Positions 54,548-64,000 of a stretch of DNA of 64,000 nucleotides are shown one piece after another. Below the pieces are notes generated by a model. That model was not told where the DNA came from and did no database searches. It saw nothing but the letters and a program-made list of their open reading frames with translations. Origin of the DNA: an uncultured Collinsella sp. (GTDB taxonomy: Bacteria > Actinomycetota > Coriobacteriia > Coriobacteriales > Coriobacteriaceae); assembly GCA_902495525.1 (NCBI GenBank), contig CABUXL010000001.1, forward strand, positions 49,365 through 113,364. The letters are read 5' to 3'. How positions within the stretch are numbered: the first letter of the stretch is position 1; each line of letters opens with the position of its first letter. The translations under genes and the position numbers were made by a program.

Positions 54548-55513
54548 ATGCCGGGTAAAAGCCTAGAGAACATGCACGTAGCGGTCTTGGCGGGCGGTCA
54601 TTCCGCCGAGCGCGAGATCTCGCTCGATTCGGGAAAGAACGTTGTGGTGGCACTGAAGGAAGCCGGCTACACCTCGGTGGAGCTGCTTGACACGGCCGCT
54701 GATGACTTTATGGTAACCATGGCGACCGGCGGATTCGATGTGGCATTTATCGCCATGCACGGCGCCGGCGGTGAGGATGGCGCCATGCAGGGTGCCATGG
54801 AGACCCTGGGTATCCCCTACACGGCCTCGGGCGTACTTGCCAGCGCCTGCGGTGCCGACAAGGAGGTCTCTAAGCTCCTATACGCCAAGGCAGGCATTCC
54901 CATTGCCCCCGGCCTTGCGCTCGAGGTGGGCGATGAAGTCGATATCGATCATATCGTCGAGGTTTGTGGCGAGCGCTGCTTTGTGAAGCCGGCCGTCAAC
55001 GGTTCCAGCTATGGCATTTCCCTGGTCCATGAGCCCTCCGAGCTGCCCGCGGCAATCGCCAAGGCGTTTGAGTACGGCGACAAAGTGCTGGTCGAGAAGT
55101 GCATCGAGGGTACCGAGATCACCGTCGGCGTATACGGCGAAGATGACGTGCGCGCCCTGCCGATTGTCGAGATTCGTAAGCCCGAGGACTGCGAGTTCTA
55201 CGATCTGGACGTGAAGTATGTCGACCCTACGGATATCCATCGCATTCCGGCACAGATTTCACCCGAGAATTACGCTCGCGCTCAGGAACTTGCCTGTGCC
55301 GCTCACAAGGCCCTCGGTTGCCTGGGTATCTCGCGCAGCGACTTTATTGTGAGCGAGGACGGCCCCGTTATCCTCGAGACCAATACCATTCCCGGCATGA
55401 CCGATACGTCGCTGTATCCGGATGAGATCCGCCACACCGACGACATGACGTTCCCGCAGGTCTGTGACAGCCTGATCCGTATGGGCCTTCGTCGAGCGGG
55501 CATTGCATGCTAA
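54548..55513 (+). CDS. ddl: D-alanine-D-alanine ligase
   Basis: A 321-residue ATP-grasp ligase for peptidoglycan precursors. VLAGGHSAEREISLDSG is the N-terminal signature; MHGAGGEDGAMQG, FVKPAVNGSSYGI and ETNTIPGMT form the substrate and metal sites. ATG 54548 has GAGGAG six bases upstream. Its end overlaps the start of dinG by seven bases. Confidence 0.96.
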   Translation: MPGKSLENMHVAVLAGGHSAEREISLDSGKNVVVALKEAGYTSVELLDTAADDFMVTMATGGFDVAFIAMHGAGGEDGAMQGAMETLGIPYTASGVLASACGADKEVSKLLYAKAGIPIAPGLALEVGDEVDIDHIVEVCGERCFVKPAVNGSSYGISLVHEPSELPAAIAKAFEYGDKVLVEKCIEGTEITVGVYGEDDVRALPIVEIRKPEDCEFYDLDVKYVDPTDIHRIPAQISPENYARAQELACAAHKALGCLGISRSDFIVSEDGPVILETNTIPGMTDTSLYPDEIRHTDDMTFPQVCDSLIRMGLRRAGIAC

Positions 55514-58401
55514 TCGAGGACGCGGTTTCGTCAGGAACGCCGCAGTTTGTCATCGACTCCTATGCCACGCTTGCCGACCGCGCCAAAACGCAGTCCTTCG
55601 GCCTTATCGAGGAAGATGTGATTGTCCTCGATACCGAGACCACGGGTCTTTCGGTGCGGGACAACGAGCTGATCGAGATCTCGGCGGCCCGTCTTTCGGG
55701 CCGCGAGGTCATCGACCGCTTCGATACCTTCGTGCATCCCAAGCAGCTGATTCCCGCCGAGATTACCGAGCTCACGAGCATTACAAATGCCGATGTGGCA
55801 GATGCCCCGTCGGCGGTTGAGGCCGTCGCCGCTCTCGCCGATTTTGTCGGTGGTTGCCCGGTGATCGCACATAACGCCACGTTCGACCGCTCGTTTATCG
55901 AGTCGGTCAAAGGCGGCGTCAACGTGAGCGATATTTGGATCGATTCGCTGGCGCTGTCGCGCATCGCGCTTCCGCGCCTGGCCTCGCACAAGCTGTCTTT
56001 TATGGCCGATCTGTTTGGCTGCGACTCGGTATCGCACCGTGCCAATGCCGACGTCGACGCCCTGTGTGGCGTATGGCGCGTGTTGCTCGTGGCGCTCACC
56101 GACTTGCCCCAGGGCCTCATGGCGCGCCTAGACGACATGCATCCGGACGTGCCTTGGTCCTATCGTCCTATCTTCTCATTCTTGGCAGGGCAGAACCCTG
56201 GTTCTATCTTCTCTCTCAGCGCCGCTCGTGCTGACGTCCTCAAGGCCGATCGCGCCGACGATCGGGTGGACGCCGACGAACTGCCGGTCCTCAAGATGCC
56301 GAGTCGTGAGGAGATTGAGGCAGACTATGCGCCAGGTGGCCTGGTCAATCGCATGTATCCCACCTACGAGCCGCGTGATGAGCAGATCGCGATGGCGCTC
56401 GAGGTCCGCGATGCGCTGGTCACGGGCACTCATCGTGTAATTGAGGCGGGCACAGGCGTCGGCAAATCGATGGCCTATCTGGTGCCTTTTGCCGAGGCAG
56501 CGCGCCGTAACAACATCACGGTTGGTATTGCGACCAAATCGAACAATCTAGCCGACCAGCTCATGTACCATGAGCTTCCAAAACTTGCCGAGCAACTGGA
56601 AGGTGGTCTGTCATTTTGCGCTCTCAAGGGGTATGACCACTATCCGTGCCTGCGCAAGCTTGAGCGCATGAGCCGCGGCCAGGTCGAGATTACCACCAAG
56701 CGCGATCCGGCGGACACGCTCACGGCGGTCGCGGTCATTATGGCGTACGTTTGCCAATCAGCCGATGGCGACCTCGACTCACTTGGCATTCGGTGGCGCA
56801 GCGTCAACCGCCCCGACTTTACGACGGCCTCGCGCGAGTGTGCTCGTCGCCTCTGCCCGTTTTTCCCTGATAAATGTTTGGTCCACGGCGCTCGCCGTCG
56901 TGCGGCGCATGCCGATGTGGTGGTCACCAACCATTCCCTGCTGTTCCGCAATGTTGCGGCCGAGGGCAGGATTTTGCCTCCGATTCGTCATTGGGTAATC
57001 GACGAGGCCCATTCTATCGAGCGCGAGGCGCGCCGTCAGTGGGCGCGCGTGGTGTCGGCGGACGAATCACGCGTTCTGTTTGAGCGCCTGGGTGGCTCGA
57101 GCACCGGTGCGCTAAGCCAGGTTTCCCGTGATTTGGCAACCTCCGAGGGCTCTACGCTCTATCTGGGCCTTACTGCCAAGGCGACGTCGACGGTTGCGCG
57201 CGCGAGCACGGCAATCGCCGACGTGTTCGATGGCGTTCGCGAGCTCGGCCGCCGTGCCCGTGGGGGTTATGACAATGCCAATCTATGGATTGGCCCCGAG
57301 CTGCGCGAATCTGACGACTGGCATGATTTCTTACCGTCGGCCTACGCTGCCATCGATGCATTGGAACGAGCTGACAAGAGCGTCGACGCGCTGGTGCAAG
57401 CCGTCGCCGCCGACAAGCCCGAGGTTGTTGTCGACCTGGGTGATATCTCGCGCCGCCTGCACGAGCTGGCCGAGAACCTCAAACTCATCATTGATGGCAC
57501 CGATGAACACTACGTGTATTCGCTGCAGGTCAATCGCAGGTTGCGCGCCGGCGGAGAGTCAATGACCGCAGAGCGCATCGACATTGGCGAGGCCTTGGCA
57601 ACCGAGTGGCTGCCCGAGGTTCACACGGCTATCTTTGCCTCGGCGACCATGACGGTGTCCAAAAGCTTTGAACACTTTAACCACGCGGTCGGCCTCGATC
57701 GCATCGGTGCTTCAACATCCTCATCGTTGCACTTGGACTCGAGCTACGACTTCGATTCGAACATGGCTGTAGTCGTTGCGGGCGATATCCCCGATCCGCG
57801 CGATCGTGAGAGCTATCTTACGGCGCTCGAGCGCGTGCTGGTCGACGCCCATCTTGCCATGGGCGGATCGGTGCTCACACTGTTCACCAATCGGCGCGAC
57901 ATGGAAGACCTGTACGCCCGCGTTGAGCCCAAGATGGCCCGTGCGGGCCTGGAGCTCAACTGCCAGCAGCGCAACTCATCTCCTCGTCGCCTGCGCGACC
58001 GGTTTATCAACGAGCCGACCTCGTCGCTTTTTGCTCTTAAGGCCTTTTGGGAGGGATTCGACGCCAGCGGCGAGACGCTGCGCTGCGTCATCATTCCCAA
58101 ACTGCCGTTCTCGAGCCCTACGGACCCGCTCTCGTGCGAGCGCAACCTGCGCGAAGACCGCGCTTGGGCGCGCTATTCGCTGCCCGAGGCGGTGCTCGAG
58201 GTCAAGCAGGCGGCCGGCCGCCTTATCCGCTCGTCGACCGATTGCGGCGTGCTGATTCTGGCCGACCCGCGCCTGGTGACGAAGGGCTACGGAAAGAAGT
58301 TCTTAACGTCGCTGCCCACGAGCTCCTACCAGCGCATCGAATCGGCGCAGATCGGGCACTATCTGCAACTGTGGCGCGCACGCCACGAGCGGCGGCGCTA
58401 A
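55507..58401 (+). CDS. dinG: DinG-family helicase with N-terminal DnaQ-like exonuclease
   Basis: A 964-residue XPD-like helicase fusion. The exonuclease domain (about 35-200) has VLDTETTGLS (Exo I), and AHNATFDRSF (Exo II) with a later ANADVDA. The helicase has Walker A GTGVGKSMAY and DEAH IDEAHSIE. Cysteines for an iron-sulfur cluster are visible: YPCLRK, then ECARRLCPFFPDKC. This exonuclease-plus-FeS layout is less usual than DinG with only one of the two. It overlaps ddl, so co-translation is likely. It probably resolves R-loops or damaged forks. Confidence 0.9.
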   Translation: MLIEDAVSSGTPQFVIDSYATLADRAKTQSFGLIEEDVIVLDTETTGLSVRDNELIEISAARLSGREVIDRFDTFVHPKQLIPAEITELTSITNADVADAPSAVEAVAALADFVGGCPVIAHNATFDRSFIESVKGGVNVSDIWIDSLALSRIALPRLASHKLSFMADLFGCDSVSHRANADVDALCGVWRVLLVALTDLPQGLMARLDDMHPDVPWSYRPIFSFLAGQNPGSIFSLSAARADVLKADRADDRVDADELPVLKMPSREEIEADYAPGGLVNRMYPTYEPRDEQIAMALEVRDALVTGTHRVIEAGTGVGKSMAYLVPFAEAARRNNITVGIATKSNNLADQLMYHELPKLAEQLEGGLSFCALKGYDHYPCLRKLERMSRGQVEITTKRDPADTLTAVAVIMAYVCQSADGDLDSLGIRWRSVNRPDFTTASRECARRLCPFFPDKCLVHGARRRAAHADVVVTNHSLLFRNVAAEGRILPPIRHWVIDEAHSIEREARRQWARVVSADESRVLFERLGGSSTGALSQVSRDLATSEGSTLYLGLTAKATSTVARASTAIADVFDGVRELGRRARGGYDNANLWIGPELRESDDWHDFLPSAYAAIDALERADKSVDALVQAVAADKPEVVVDLGDISRRLHELAENLKLIIDGTDEHYVYSLQVNRRLRAGGESMTAERIDIGEALATEWLPEVHTAIFASATMTVSKSFEHFNHAVGLDRIGASTSSSLHLDSSYDFDSNMAVVVAGDIPDPRDRESYLTALERVLVDAHLAMGGSVLTLFTNRRDMEDLYARVEPKMARAGLELNCQQRNSSPRRLRDRFINEPTSSLFALKAFWEGFDASGETLRCVIIPKLPFSSPTDPLSCERNLREDRAWARYSLPEAVLEVKQAAGRLIRSSTDCGVLILADPRLVTKGYGKKFLTSLPTSSYQRIESAQIGHYLQLWRARHERRR

Positions 58402-59315
58402 AGCGGACAGACGAGGGTTTTTGCCATATCGCACAGACGCTTTGACAGGGCGGGGTCATCCAAGATGCGGATGGCTCCGCCCGCTGCGATTATCTGGCTC
58501 AGTAGCCAACGCTCGGAGCCGTAATGCACGGTTACCGTTGCCATGTCTGCCCCGCTGCGCTCGATTAGGGTGATGCCGGCCCAGTCCAGATACTCCGCCA
58601 TATCGAATGGCATCAAGAGCTTTGCGCTACGCTGCGTCCGAGCAAGGGAATCGTGGAGGGATGTGACGTCCGGTGCATGAGGCACGACGGAGTCTTCCGT
58701 CAAGGCGAGTCCCTCGATTTTATCCATGCGATAGGTGCGCTGCTCATCGACCGCGATGTCCCAGGCAATCAGGTATGTTTGGTCGCCGTTTGCCGTAATG
58801 CGCAAGGGGTCGACCAGACGCTCACGTGGCCGTGCATCGTCCATCGAGCGATACGAGATGCGGCAGCGAACGCCGTCCTGAATGGCGCAGCTCAGCTGCT
58901 GCCAGTGCGACCCGTGGTTGACGGTGTCAAAGACGCGCTGGTTATAGCCGAGCTCTTCGGGTAGAAGAGCATGTCGAATCCGAGCCGCCGCCTGGGGCTC
59001 GATCCCCAACGATTCAAGTTCATGGTTGAGCACAGCGCCCTCGGCGGCACTCAGGCGCAGCGGTAGCACACGACCGGCGTCACCGGTGAGGACCACACGC
59101 TCGCCGCGGCATTCGCAGATGATGCGTGCGCCCGATTCTCGGTCCGCGAGCGTCGAGACGATCTCGAGAATCTCGTCGAGCGACACCCCCGTGATGTCAA
59201 AGCGACTGCAAATCTCGGTTCGTGTCATGCCGCTCTCGCCGGCGGCGTAGAGGGCTTCCATGATGTCGATGGCGCGCGAGAGTCTCTGCTCGCTGGTGAG
59301 TTTACGCACGGGCAT
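58398..59315 (-). CDS. WYL-domain transcriptional regulator (PafC-like)
   Basis: A 305-residue protein. A winged-helix N-terminus (SRAIDIMEALYAAGESGMTRTEICSRF) is followed by a WYL domain (CRISYRSMDDARPRERLVDPLRI, YLIAWDIAVDEQRTYRMDKI). Paired WYL proteins such as PafB/PafC control DNA-damage genes in actinobacteria. It overlaps the upstream WYL gene by 14 bp. The gene is convergent with dinG and ends within the last bases of it. Confidence 0.85.
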   Translation of the reverse strand: MPVRKLTSEQRLSRAIDIMEALYAAGESGMTRTEICSRFDITGVSLDEILEIVSTLADRESGARIICECRGERVVLTGDAGRVLPLRLSAAEGAVLNHELESLGIEPQAAARIRHALLPEELGYNQRVFDTVNHGSHWQQLSCAIQDGVRCRISYRSMDDARPRERLVDPLRITANGDQTYLIAWDIAVDEQRTYRMDKIEGLALTEDSVVPHAPDVTSLHDSLARTQRSAKLLMPFDMAEYLDWAGITLIERSGADMATVTVHYGSERWLLSQIIAAGGAIRILDDPALSKRLCDMAKTLVCPL

Positions 59316-60324
59316 ACTCGTGCACCGTCCTTTCGATGAGGTGGTTCCACGCCTGCTTGAGCGATTTGGGGGCCATGGGCCTCATGCCGTCCATGGCGTG
59401 GGCCATGCAAAATGAGGCGGCGGCTTCAAGATCGCGCACGTCAACGGTCCAGGTCCATCCCACATCGGTGTGTGCGAGCTCACCTCGCCCGCGCGTGAGG
59501 CCGTTGATCATATCGATCTGCGTCTGAGGGGCGAACGAGAACGTGGCTGCAACGGGCGGTCGGTCGGCAAAATCGAATTCAAAGAACAGATAGTCGTTGA
59601 GATTGAAGTTCGCGGGGATGACGTAGGCCTTCGAAGGACGCCAAGCGCGTACGATACGGTCGCAGCGGAATGTCCTGATGTCGTCGGTGACGTTGTCGAG
59701 GCCGCAGAAGTACGCCACGCCCTCGCGCTCGAACATGCCGTAGACGCAGACGGTACGTTCTTTCTGCTCGCCGCGTCCGTTCTGATATAAAAATCGCAGC
59801 GCACAACGCTCGGCAAAGGCGCTCCAAACCGCATCGACGGTGGGAGAGCGGCTGATCGGCGCCTCGTCTACCGTCGTCCTACCGGTGAGGTAGGCAATCT
59901 TGGAGCGAATATCGGCAAGCGGTGCGGCAAAAGTGGATGAGCCGGCCGCTAGTGTCTGGTCGATGGCGTTGAGCAGGATATCGGCGTCGTCTGCGGTGAT
60001 GAGGCCGCCTGCAGCAAACGTGTGCTCGCGGTCGATTGTCCACGAGCTTTCCTCGGTCTCCTGCGCACCGGCGGGGCGAACCTCCTTGATTAAGATGCCA
60101 CGCTCGAGCAGTTTGTCACGATCGCGCCGAAACTTGCGCTTATCCGAGTCGATGTTGCCCGAGCCATATCCCAGGTCAGAATCCAAGACAATCTGCTCGG
60201 TCGTCAGCGGTTCGGGGGAGCTGTTGAGCACAAAGAAAAGATTGAGGATGCGCTGAGCCGTTTTATCGAAACCGGGCTCCGAATTCCCCTTTTTAATTGT
60301 TGCGGTCGCGTCGCTTGCCGTCAT
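59302..60324 (-). CDS. WYL-domain transcriptional regulator (PafB-like)
   Basis: A 340-residue protein, first of the WYL pair. N-terminal winged helix (RILNLFFVLNSSPEPLTTEQIVLDSDLGY). The WYL domain reads ALRFLYQNGRGEQKERTVCVYGMFEREGVAYFCGLDNVTDD, with RTFRCDRIVRAW. The pair arrangement with a 14-bp overlap supports a heterodimeric or tandem regulator. Targets are unknown here. Confidence 0.85.
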   Translation of the reverse strand: MTASDATATIKKGNSEPGFDKTAQRILNLFFVLNSSPEPLTTEQIVLDSDLGYGSGNIDSDKRKFRRDRDKLLERGILIKEVRPAGAQETEESSWTIDREHTFAAGGLITADDADILLNAIDQTLAAGSSTFAAPLADIRSKIAYLTGRTTVDEAPISRSPTVDAVWSAFAERCALRFLYQNGRGEQKERTVCVYGMFEREGVAYFCGLDNVTDDIRTFRCDRIVRAWRPSKAYVIPANFNLNDYLFFEFDFADRPPVAATFSFAPQTQIDMINGLTRGRGELAHTDVGWTWTVDVRDLEAAASFCMAHAMDGMRPMAPKSLKQAWNHLIERTVHEYARA

Positions 60325-60522
60325 AGAGTCCTCGCATGAGAAGGTGGTTTGCTGCCATGATTTTAGTCCGATATGGAGATTAGGCTATATCCTTGTCCGC
60401 TCGAGGCGTTAAGATGGCCCGAATTCGGTCGTTTGCGCTCGCTCGGGGTATACTTTCGACTATATACGGTTCTAATGTGCATGCATTGGGCCTATTTGTC
60501 GGATTATGGATGTGGAGCGCAC

Positions 60523-63500
60523 ATGGCGAACACCCAGAACTATATTAACCACCTGCTGCAGAACACCGGCATTACGCCGGCATGCAGCGAAGAAGAGCGC
60601 TTGGCTGCCGAGGATATCGCTCAGATCTTCCGCAACCACGGCTTTGACCCCGAGGTTCAGGAGTTCAATGCCCCGGCGCCCAGTAGATTGGCATTTGCCG
60701 TTACCGGTATTCTTGCGTTTGCCGGCGCCCTGCTGATGGGCATCGGCGGCGGTATCGGCTTGGTCGGCACCTTGCTGGCCATTGTCGGCGCCGTTCTTTA
60801 CGTGCTCGAGCGCACGGGCCACCCCGTGGTTTCGCGCCTGGGCAAGACGGGCGTGAGCCAAAATGTCATCGCCTACCACAAGGCCTCGGGCCCGCTCGCG
60901 TCTCCGCGCAACCGCCCGGTGGTCGTTGTCGCACACTACGACTCTCCCCGTGCTGAGCTGCTCGCCCGCGAGCCCTATGCTTCGTATCGTGCGCTCATCG
61001 CCAAGCTGTTGCCCGTTGCCACGGTTGCCCCTGCTGCCGTTGCCATCCTGCGTATCCTGCCGCTCCCCGGCGCGCTCAAGGTTCTGCTGTGGATTGTCGC
61101 GATCCTCGCTTCCCTCGTTGCACTTGCCAACGCGGCAAACATCATCTCTAACCGCCACATTCTTCCCTATACGTCCGGCGCGGTGTGCAACAAGTCTTCT
61201 GTCGCCGCTATGCTCGGCGTTATGGACAACGTTGCTCCCTTCCAGGGCGAGAACGAGTTTCCCGACGATGTTCCGTTCGATACCTATTTTGGGGAGCAGA
61301 AACGTCGTGCCGAGGAAATGGCGCGCGCGGCGGCGGAGTATGCCGCGGCCCAGCAGCAAAACGACTACGGCAACACCATCGAGTACGAAGAGCCTACCTA
61401 CGCCGAGGACGAGTTCGGTCAGCCGATTGCTCCCGACGCTCAAACCGAGCCCGAACAGGGCGAGGCTTTTGACGAGCAGATCGAGGGCTTTGAGGGTGCG
61501 TCTGCCGACGAGACGCTGATTGGCGCCATCGTGCCCGAGGACCAGAATCAGGCTGTCCAGGCCGAAGAGCTCAATGACGAGGTTCCCGCTGCCGTGCCGG
61601 CTGAGGAGCCTGCCGCGGCCGAGTCCAAGCTCTATCGCAACGCCGCCGGCAACATCCGCTTTGGTTCGGATGCCATCCGTGCGCTCGGAATGCTTCCCGA
61701 GTCCTGCACGCTCGATTACGAGGAGGGCGAGGAGCCGACGTCTGAGCCCGAGCCTGCCTCCGTCGTGACGGCGCCTGCGCCCGTTGCCACCGTGGATGAT
61801 GAGCCTGCCGCGGTTACCGCTGCCGAGCCCGAGGCGGTGTCTGCGATCGATTCCGCGGCAGGACTGGACATTTTGGCTCCCGCCGCGCCGGCGCAAGACG
61901 TTGCGGACGAGTCTGACGACGATTACGTTGAACAGCCGAGGCGCGTGTCTTACGAGAGCGATACTGATTTCTCTGCCGAGATTCCCGCGGCAACGCCCCA
62001 TGCCGATATTGCATCCGCGTTCTCTTCGATTGGCGCCAGCGCTTCCAGCTTCTTTAAGGGTGCGCTTGCAAAGGGCAGGAAATTTGTCGACGATTTCGAG
62101 GAGAAGCGCGCTGCCGCACGCGAGGCTGCCGAGCAGGAGGCTATCGCTCAGCAGCAGGCAGCCGAGGCGGCACGTGAGCGCGCGGCGCAAGAGTTCGAGC
62201 AGAACGAGGCTATGCAGTCCGGGCCCGTCGACGCTGCCGAAGCTACGACGTCCTTTGAGTCCCAGCAACCGACGTCCGCGGATGTTGTTGAGGCAACAAC
62301 GTCTTTCGAGGCTCAGCAACACGTCGATAGCACCATGTCGTTTGACGCCGCGCAGTTCGATTCCACGATAACGTTTGAAAAGCAGGGCACCGCGATTGCC
62401 GAGCCCCTTCCTGTTTCCGATGAGCAGGGCGACGCGGTGGACGATGACGAGCCTATTGATGCTGCCGAAATCCAAGATGCCGCCGAGGACGAGCCCGTCG
62501 AGGCCAACTCTGACGAAGAGCAATACGCGGCAGCCAAGCAAGATGATTCGACCGAGGCCGAGCAGGAGGAAGTGCCTGCGGTTTCCGAGGCTCCCGAGAC
62601 AAATGAGTCGAGGCCTTACTCCACGCAGATTTTCACCATGCCGACTCCGAGTGGTTCCGGTGCCACGGTTGCCAATGTCGCTCCCACCCAGGACGAAACG
62701 GTCGATTCCCTTATGGCCCAGATTTCCTCCCAGGCATCGCCGCGTCCGCAGATGAATGTTCCCGATCCGGCGTCGGCACCGTCGCCTGCACCTTCCTCGT
62801 CTCCGCTGGCTTCGGTCCCCGATCCGTCGCTGCCGTCTATGAAGCAGGCAAACGTTGCGTCTCGCACGTCGCTGTTCGACCTTCCCGATCCCTCTGCCCA
62901 GGTCAACGACCCCTTTGCTACCGCCCAGGGTCCCGAACCCACATCGGCACCCGTTGTGCCTCCCATGCCCGTTGCGTCGGGCGCTCAGCCGATCGAGACC
63001 ATTTCGGCTCCCGCCCCGGCGGCACCCAAGTCTCGTAAGCGCGGCCTGGGTGGCCTGTTCGGTCGTAAAAAGAAAAACGAGCAGGATAGCATGAGCGACT
63101 GGCTGGGCGTCGAAGACGATTACGATGCCAAGAAGTCCGGTCGCGGTATCGGTTCGTGGGATAACTTCGAGGACGATAACGATGGCTGGAAGGGCGGCGC
63201 TACGTCTTCCGACGGCGCTTCTTCCGAAGATATGCTCTCGGCTGTCGCCTCTATGGGCGATGATGAGCTGCTCGGTCACGATATCTGGTTTGTGGCAACG
63301 GGCGCCTCGGATTGTGATGGCGCCGGTATGAAGGCCTTCTTGGCATCGCATCGCGACAAGCTCCGTGGCGTATTCTTCATCAATCTTGAATCCGTCGGCG
63401 CCGGTAGGCTTTCGGTGGTGACGGTCGAGGGCGAACAGCAGCTGCTCAAGGGCGATCGCCGCATCATGAACCTGGTCAGCAAGGTGTGCAAGTCGTTCCA

Positions 63501-63708
63501 TGTCGATTGTGGCGCGCTCGAGATGCCCTATGCCAAGACCGATGCCTATGCCGCGCTCGAGGCGAGCCGCCGAGCCCTCACCATCGCCGGCGTGGACGCC
63601 ACGCGTCTGGCTTGCGCTCGTACCGAGGACGACCTGCCCCACAATGTCAACCCGACGAACATCGCCACGGTATCCGAGGTCGTGACCGAGGTTATCCGCC
63701 GTTCGTAG
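60523..63708 (+). CDS. Membrane protein with split, degenerate M28 peptidase-like domain and long acidic insert
   Basis: 1061 residues. TM helices at about 56-76, 78-95, 162-182 and 185-207. The M28 pattern begins with AHYDSPR (His138, Asp140), but the bridging Asp site reads GAVCNKSSVAAML and the Glu-Glu site reads VATGASDCDGAGM, so metal ligands are missing. A C-terminal PHNVNPTN retains the last His. Between the two halves lies a roughly 650-residue disordered region (about 240-900), rich in Ala, Glu, Pro, Asp and Ser, with a basic patch KSRKRGLGGLFGRKKKN near its end. ATG 60523 with GGAG five bases upstream is preferred over the frame start at 60373. Probably not an active peptidase; function unknown. 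Confidence 0.65.
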   Translation: MANTQNYINHLLQNTGITPACSEEERLAAEDIAQIFRNHGFDPEVQEFNAPAPSRLAFAVTGILAFAGALLMGIGGGIGLVGTLLAIVGAVLYVLERTGHPVVSRLGKTGVSQNVIAYHKASGPLASPRNRPVVVVAHYDSPRAELLAREPYASYRALIAKLLPVATVAPAAVAILRILPLPGALKVLLWIVAILASLVALANAANIISNRHILPYTSGAVCNKSSVAAMLGVMDNVAPFQGENEFPDDVPFDTYFGEQKRRAEEMARAAAEYAAAQQQNDYGNTIEYEEPTYAEDEFGQPIAPDAQTEPEQGEAFDEQIEGFEGASADETLIGAIVPEDQNQAVQAEELNDEVPAAVPAEEPAAAESKLYRNAAGNIRFGSDAIRALGMLPESCTLDYEEGEEPTSEPEPASVVTAPAPVATVDDEPAAVTAAEPEAVSAIDSAAGLDILAPAAPAQDVADESDDDYVEQPRRVSYESDTDFSAEIPAATPHADIASAFSSIGASASSFFKGALAKGRKFVDDFEEKRAAAREAAEQEAIAQQQAAEAARERAAQEFEQNEAMQSGPVDAAEATTSFESQQPTSADVVEATTSFEAQQHVDSTMSFDAAQFDSTITFEKQGTAIAEPLPVSDEQGDAVDDDEPIDAAEIQDAAEDEPVEANSDEEQYAAAKQDDSTEAEQEEVPAVSEAPETNESRPYSTQIFTMPTPSGSGATVANVAPTQDETVDSLMAQISSQASPRPQMNVPDPASAPSPAPSSSPLASVPDPSLPSMKQANVASRTSLFDLPDPSAQVNDPFATAQGPEPTSAPVVPPMPVASGAQPIETISAPAPAAPKSRKRGLGGLFGRKKKNEQDSMSDWLGVEDDYDAKKSGRGIGSWDNFEDDNDGWKGGATSSDGASSEDMLSAVASMGDDELLGHDIWFVATGASDCDGAGMKAFLASHRDKLRGVFFINLESVGAGRLSVVTVEGEQQLLKGDRRIMNLVSKVCKSFHVDCGALEMPYAKTDAYAALEASRRALTIAGVDATRLACARTEDDLPHNVNPTNIATVSEVVTEVIRRS

Positions 63709-63729
63709 ACGGAGCTCTAAGGAGTCAAC

Positions 63730-63948
63730 GTGTTTTCGTATATTAAGCGCCATTGGCCTGTCTACGTGATTTTGACCTTGATTGCCATTGCGTTAGGATT
63801 TGGGGCTGCCTACATCGTGGGTGCAAAGGGCTCGACCCCCGCCTCCGCAATCAGCGAAGAGGTGGAGCAAGAACAGAGTACGGGTGCCGATGGGATTCCT
63901 GAGTCCGAGCAGGCAATCGTTGATGGTGGATCTTCGTCTGCAGAGTAG
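63730..63948 (+). CDS. Small single-pass membrane protein
   Basis: A 72-residue protein with one TM helix (about 11-31, VYVILTLIAIALGFGAAYIV) and an acidic, Ser/Glu-rich C-terminal tail. The start is GTG with AAGGAG five bases upstream. It lies 21 bases downstream of the M28-like gene on the same strand and is probably co-transcribed. Family not recognised. The remaining 52 bases of the window hold no gene I can support. Confidence 0.7.
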   Translation: MFSYIKRHWPVYVILTLIAIALGFGAAYIVGAKGSTPASAISEEVEQEQSTGADGIPESEQAIVDGGSSSAE

Positions 63949-64000
63949 ATACGGCGATTTACATGATTGAAAGCGGGCGAGCCAGGGGACTGGCTCCCCC

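Noticed and set aside
60472..63753. 1093-codon minus-strand open frame
   Set aside because: Antisense to the M28-like gene. Its Arg/Gly/Leu-rich composition reflects the complement of Ala/Glu/Pro codons.

Overview
The window is a GC-rich bacterial chromosome segment centred on the replication origin. Gene content points to the class Coriobacteriia, most likely Collinsella: a sortase-anchored surface glycosidase, an rpmH/dnaA/dnaN/recF/dciA/gyrB/gyrA origin block, a soj/spo0J (parA/parB) block, and PafBC-like WYL regulators. The genus is an inference from remembered protein similarity and gene order, not from a search.

Layout. 1-10 kb: an ABC_trans_CmpB-type membrane protein, a MoaE-like protein, a class B sortase, purE, and a 2143-residue LPXTG-like anchored GH31 glycosidase, probably an alpha-N-acetylgalactosaminidase acting on mucin O-glycans. 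10-13.4 kb: an accessory island with a fold-back repeat, a ParE/RelE toxin-antitoxin pair, a DUF4143 AAA ATPase and the 3' remnant of a second LPXTG gene. 13.4-25 kb: carB-carA, a one-TM protein, an ABC exporter, a NUDIX hydrolase, purD and purA. 25-28.3 kb: rpsF-ssb-rpsR-rplI-dnaB. 28.8-32.5 kb: two tRNA-Ser genes, then three plus-strand accessory genes, one of them (a putative PD-(D/E)XK protein) bracketed by two copies of a stem-loop repeat. 32.5-36 kb: typA, two small proteins and a DUF151 nuclease. 36.1-36.4 kb: tRNA Ile-Ala-Ile. 36.7-46.5 kb: gyrA, gyrB, dciA, recF, dnaN and dnaA, all on the minus strand in the conserved order read away from the origin. 46.5-48.2 kb: an uncommon GHKL-ATPase/winged-helix gene between dnaA and rpmH, and the main origin-like intergenic region. 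48.2-53.2 kb: rpmH-rnpA-yidD-yidC-khpB, rsmG, three perfect parS sites, parA-parB and a small membrane protein. 53.4-64 kb: rlmN, ddl, dinG, a WYL regulator pair, a degenerate M28-like membrane protein and a small membrane protein.

Nearly all housekeeping genes read away from the 47.8-48.1 kb region, as expected for leading-strand genes at a bidirectional origin. Origin-like features lie on both sides of dnaA: clusters of TTTTCAACA-type boxes at 44.64-44.72 kb and 47.91-47.97 kb, and an AT-rich tract next to dnaN.

The least explained content is non-coding. There are several very long, near-perfect intergenic palindromes; two copies of a roughly 100-bp structured element whose stems differ in sequence but keep pairing; and REP-like GGGACGGG hairpins. 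Among proteins, the most interesting is the GHKL ATPase with a Q/P-rich linker that precedes dnaA.
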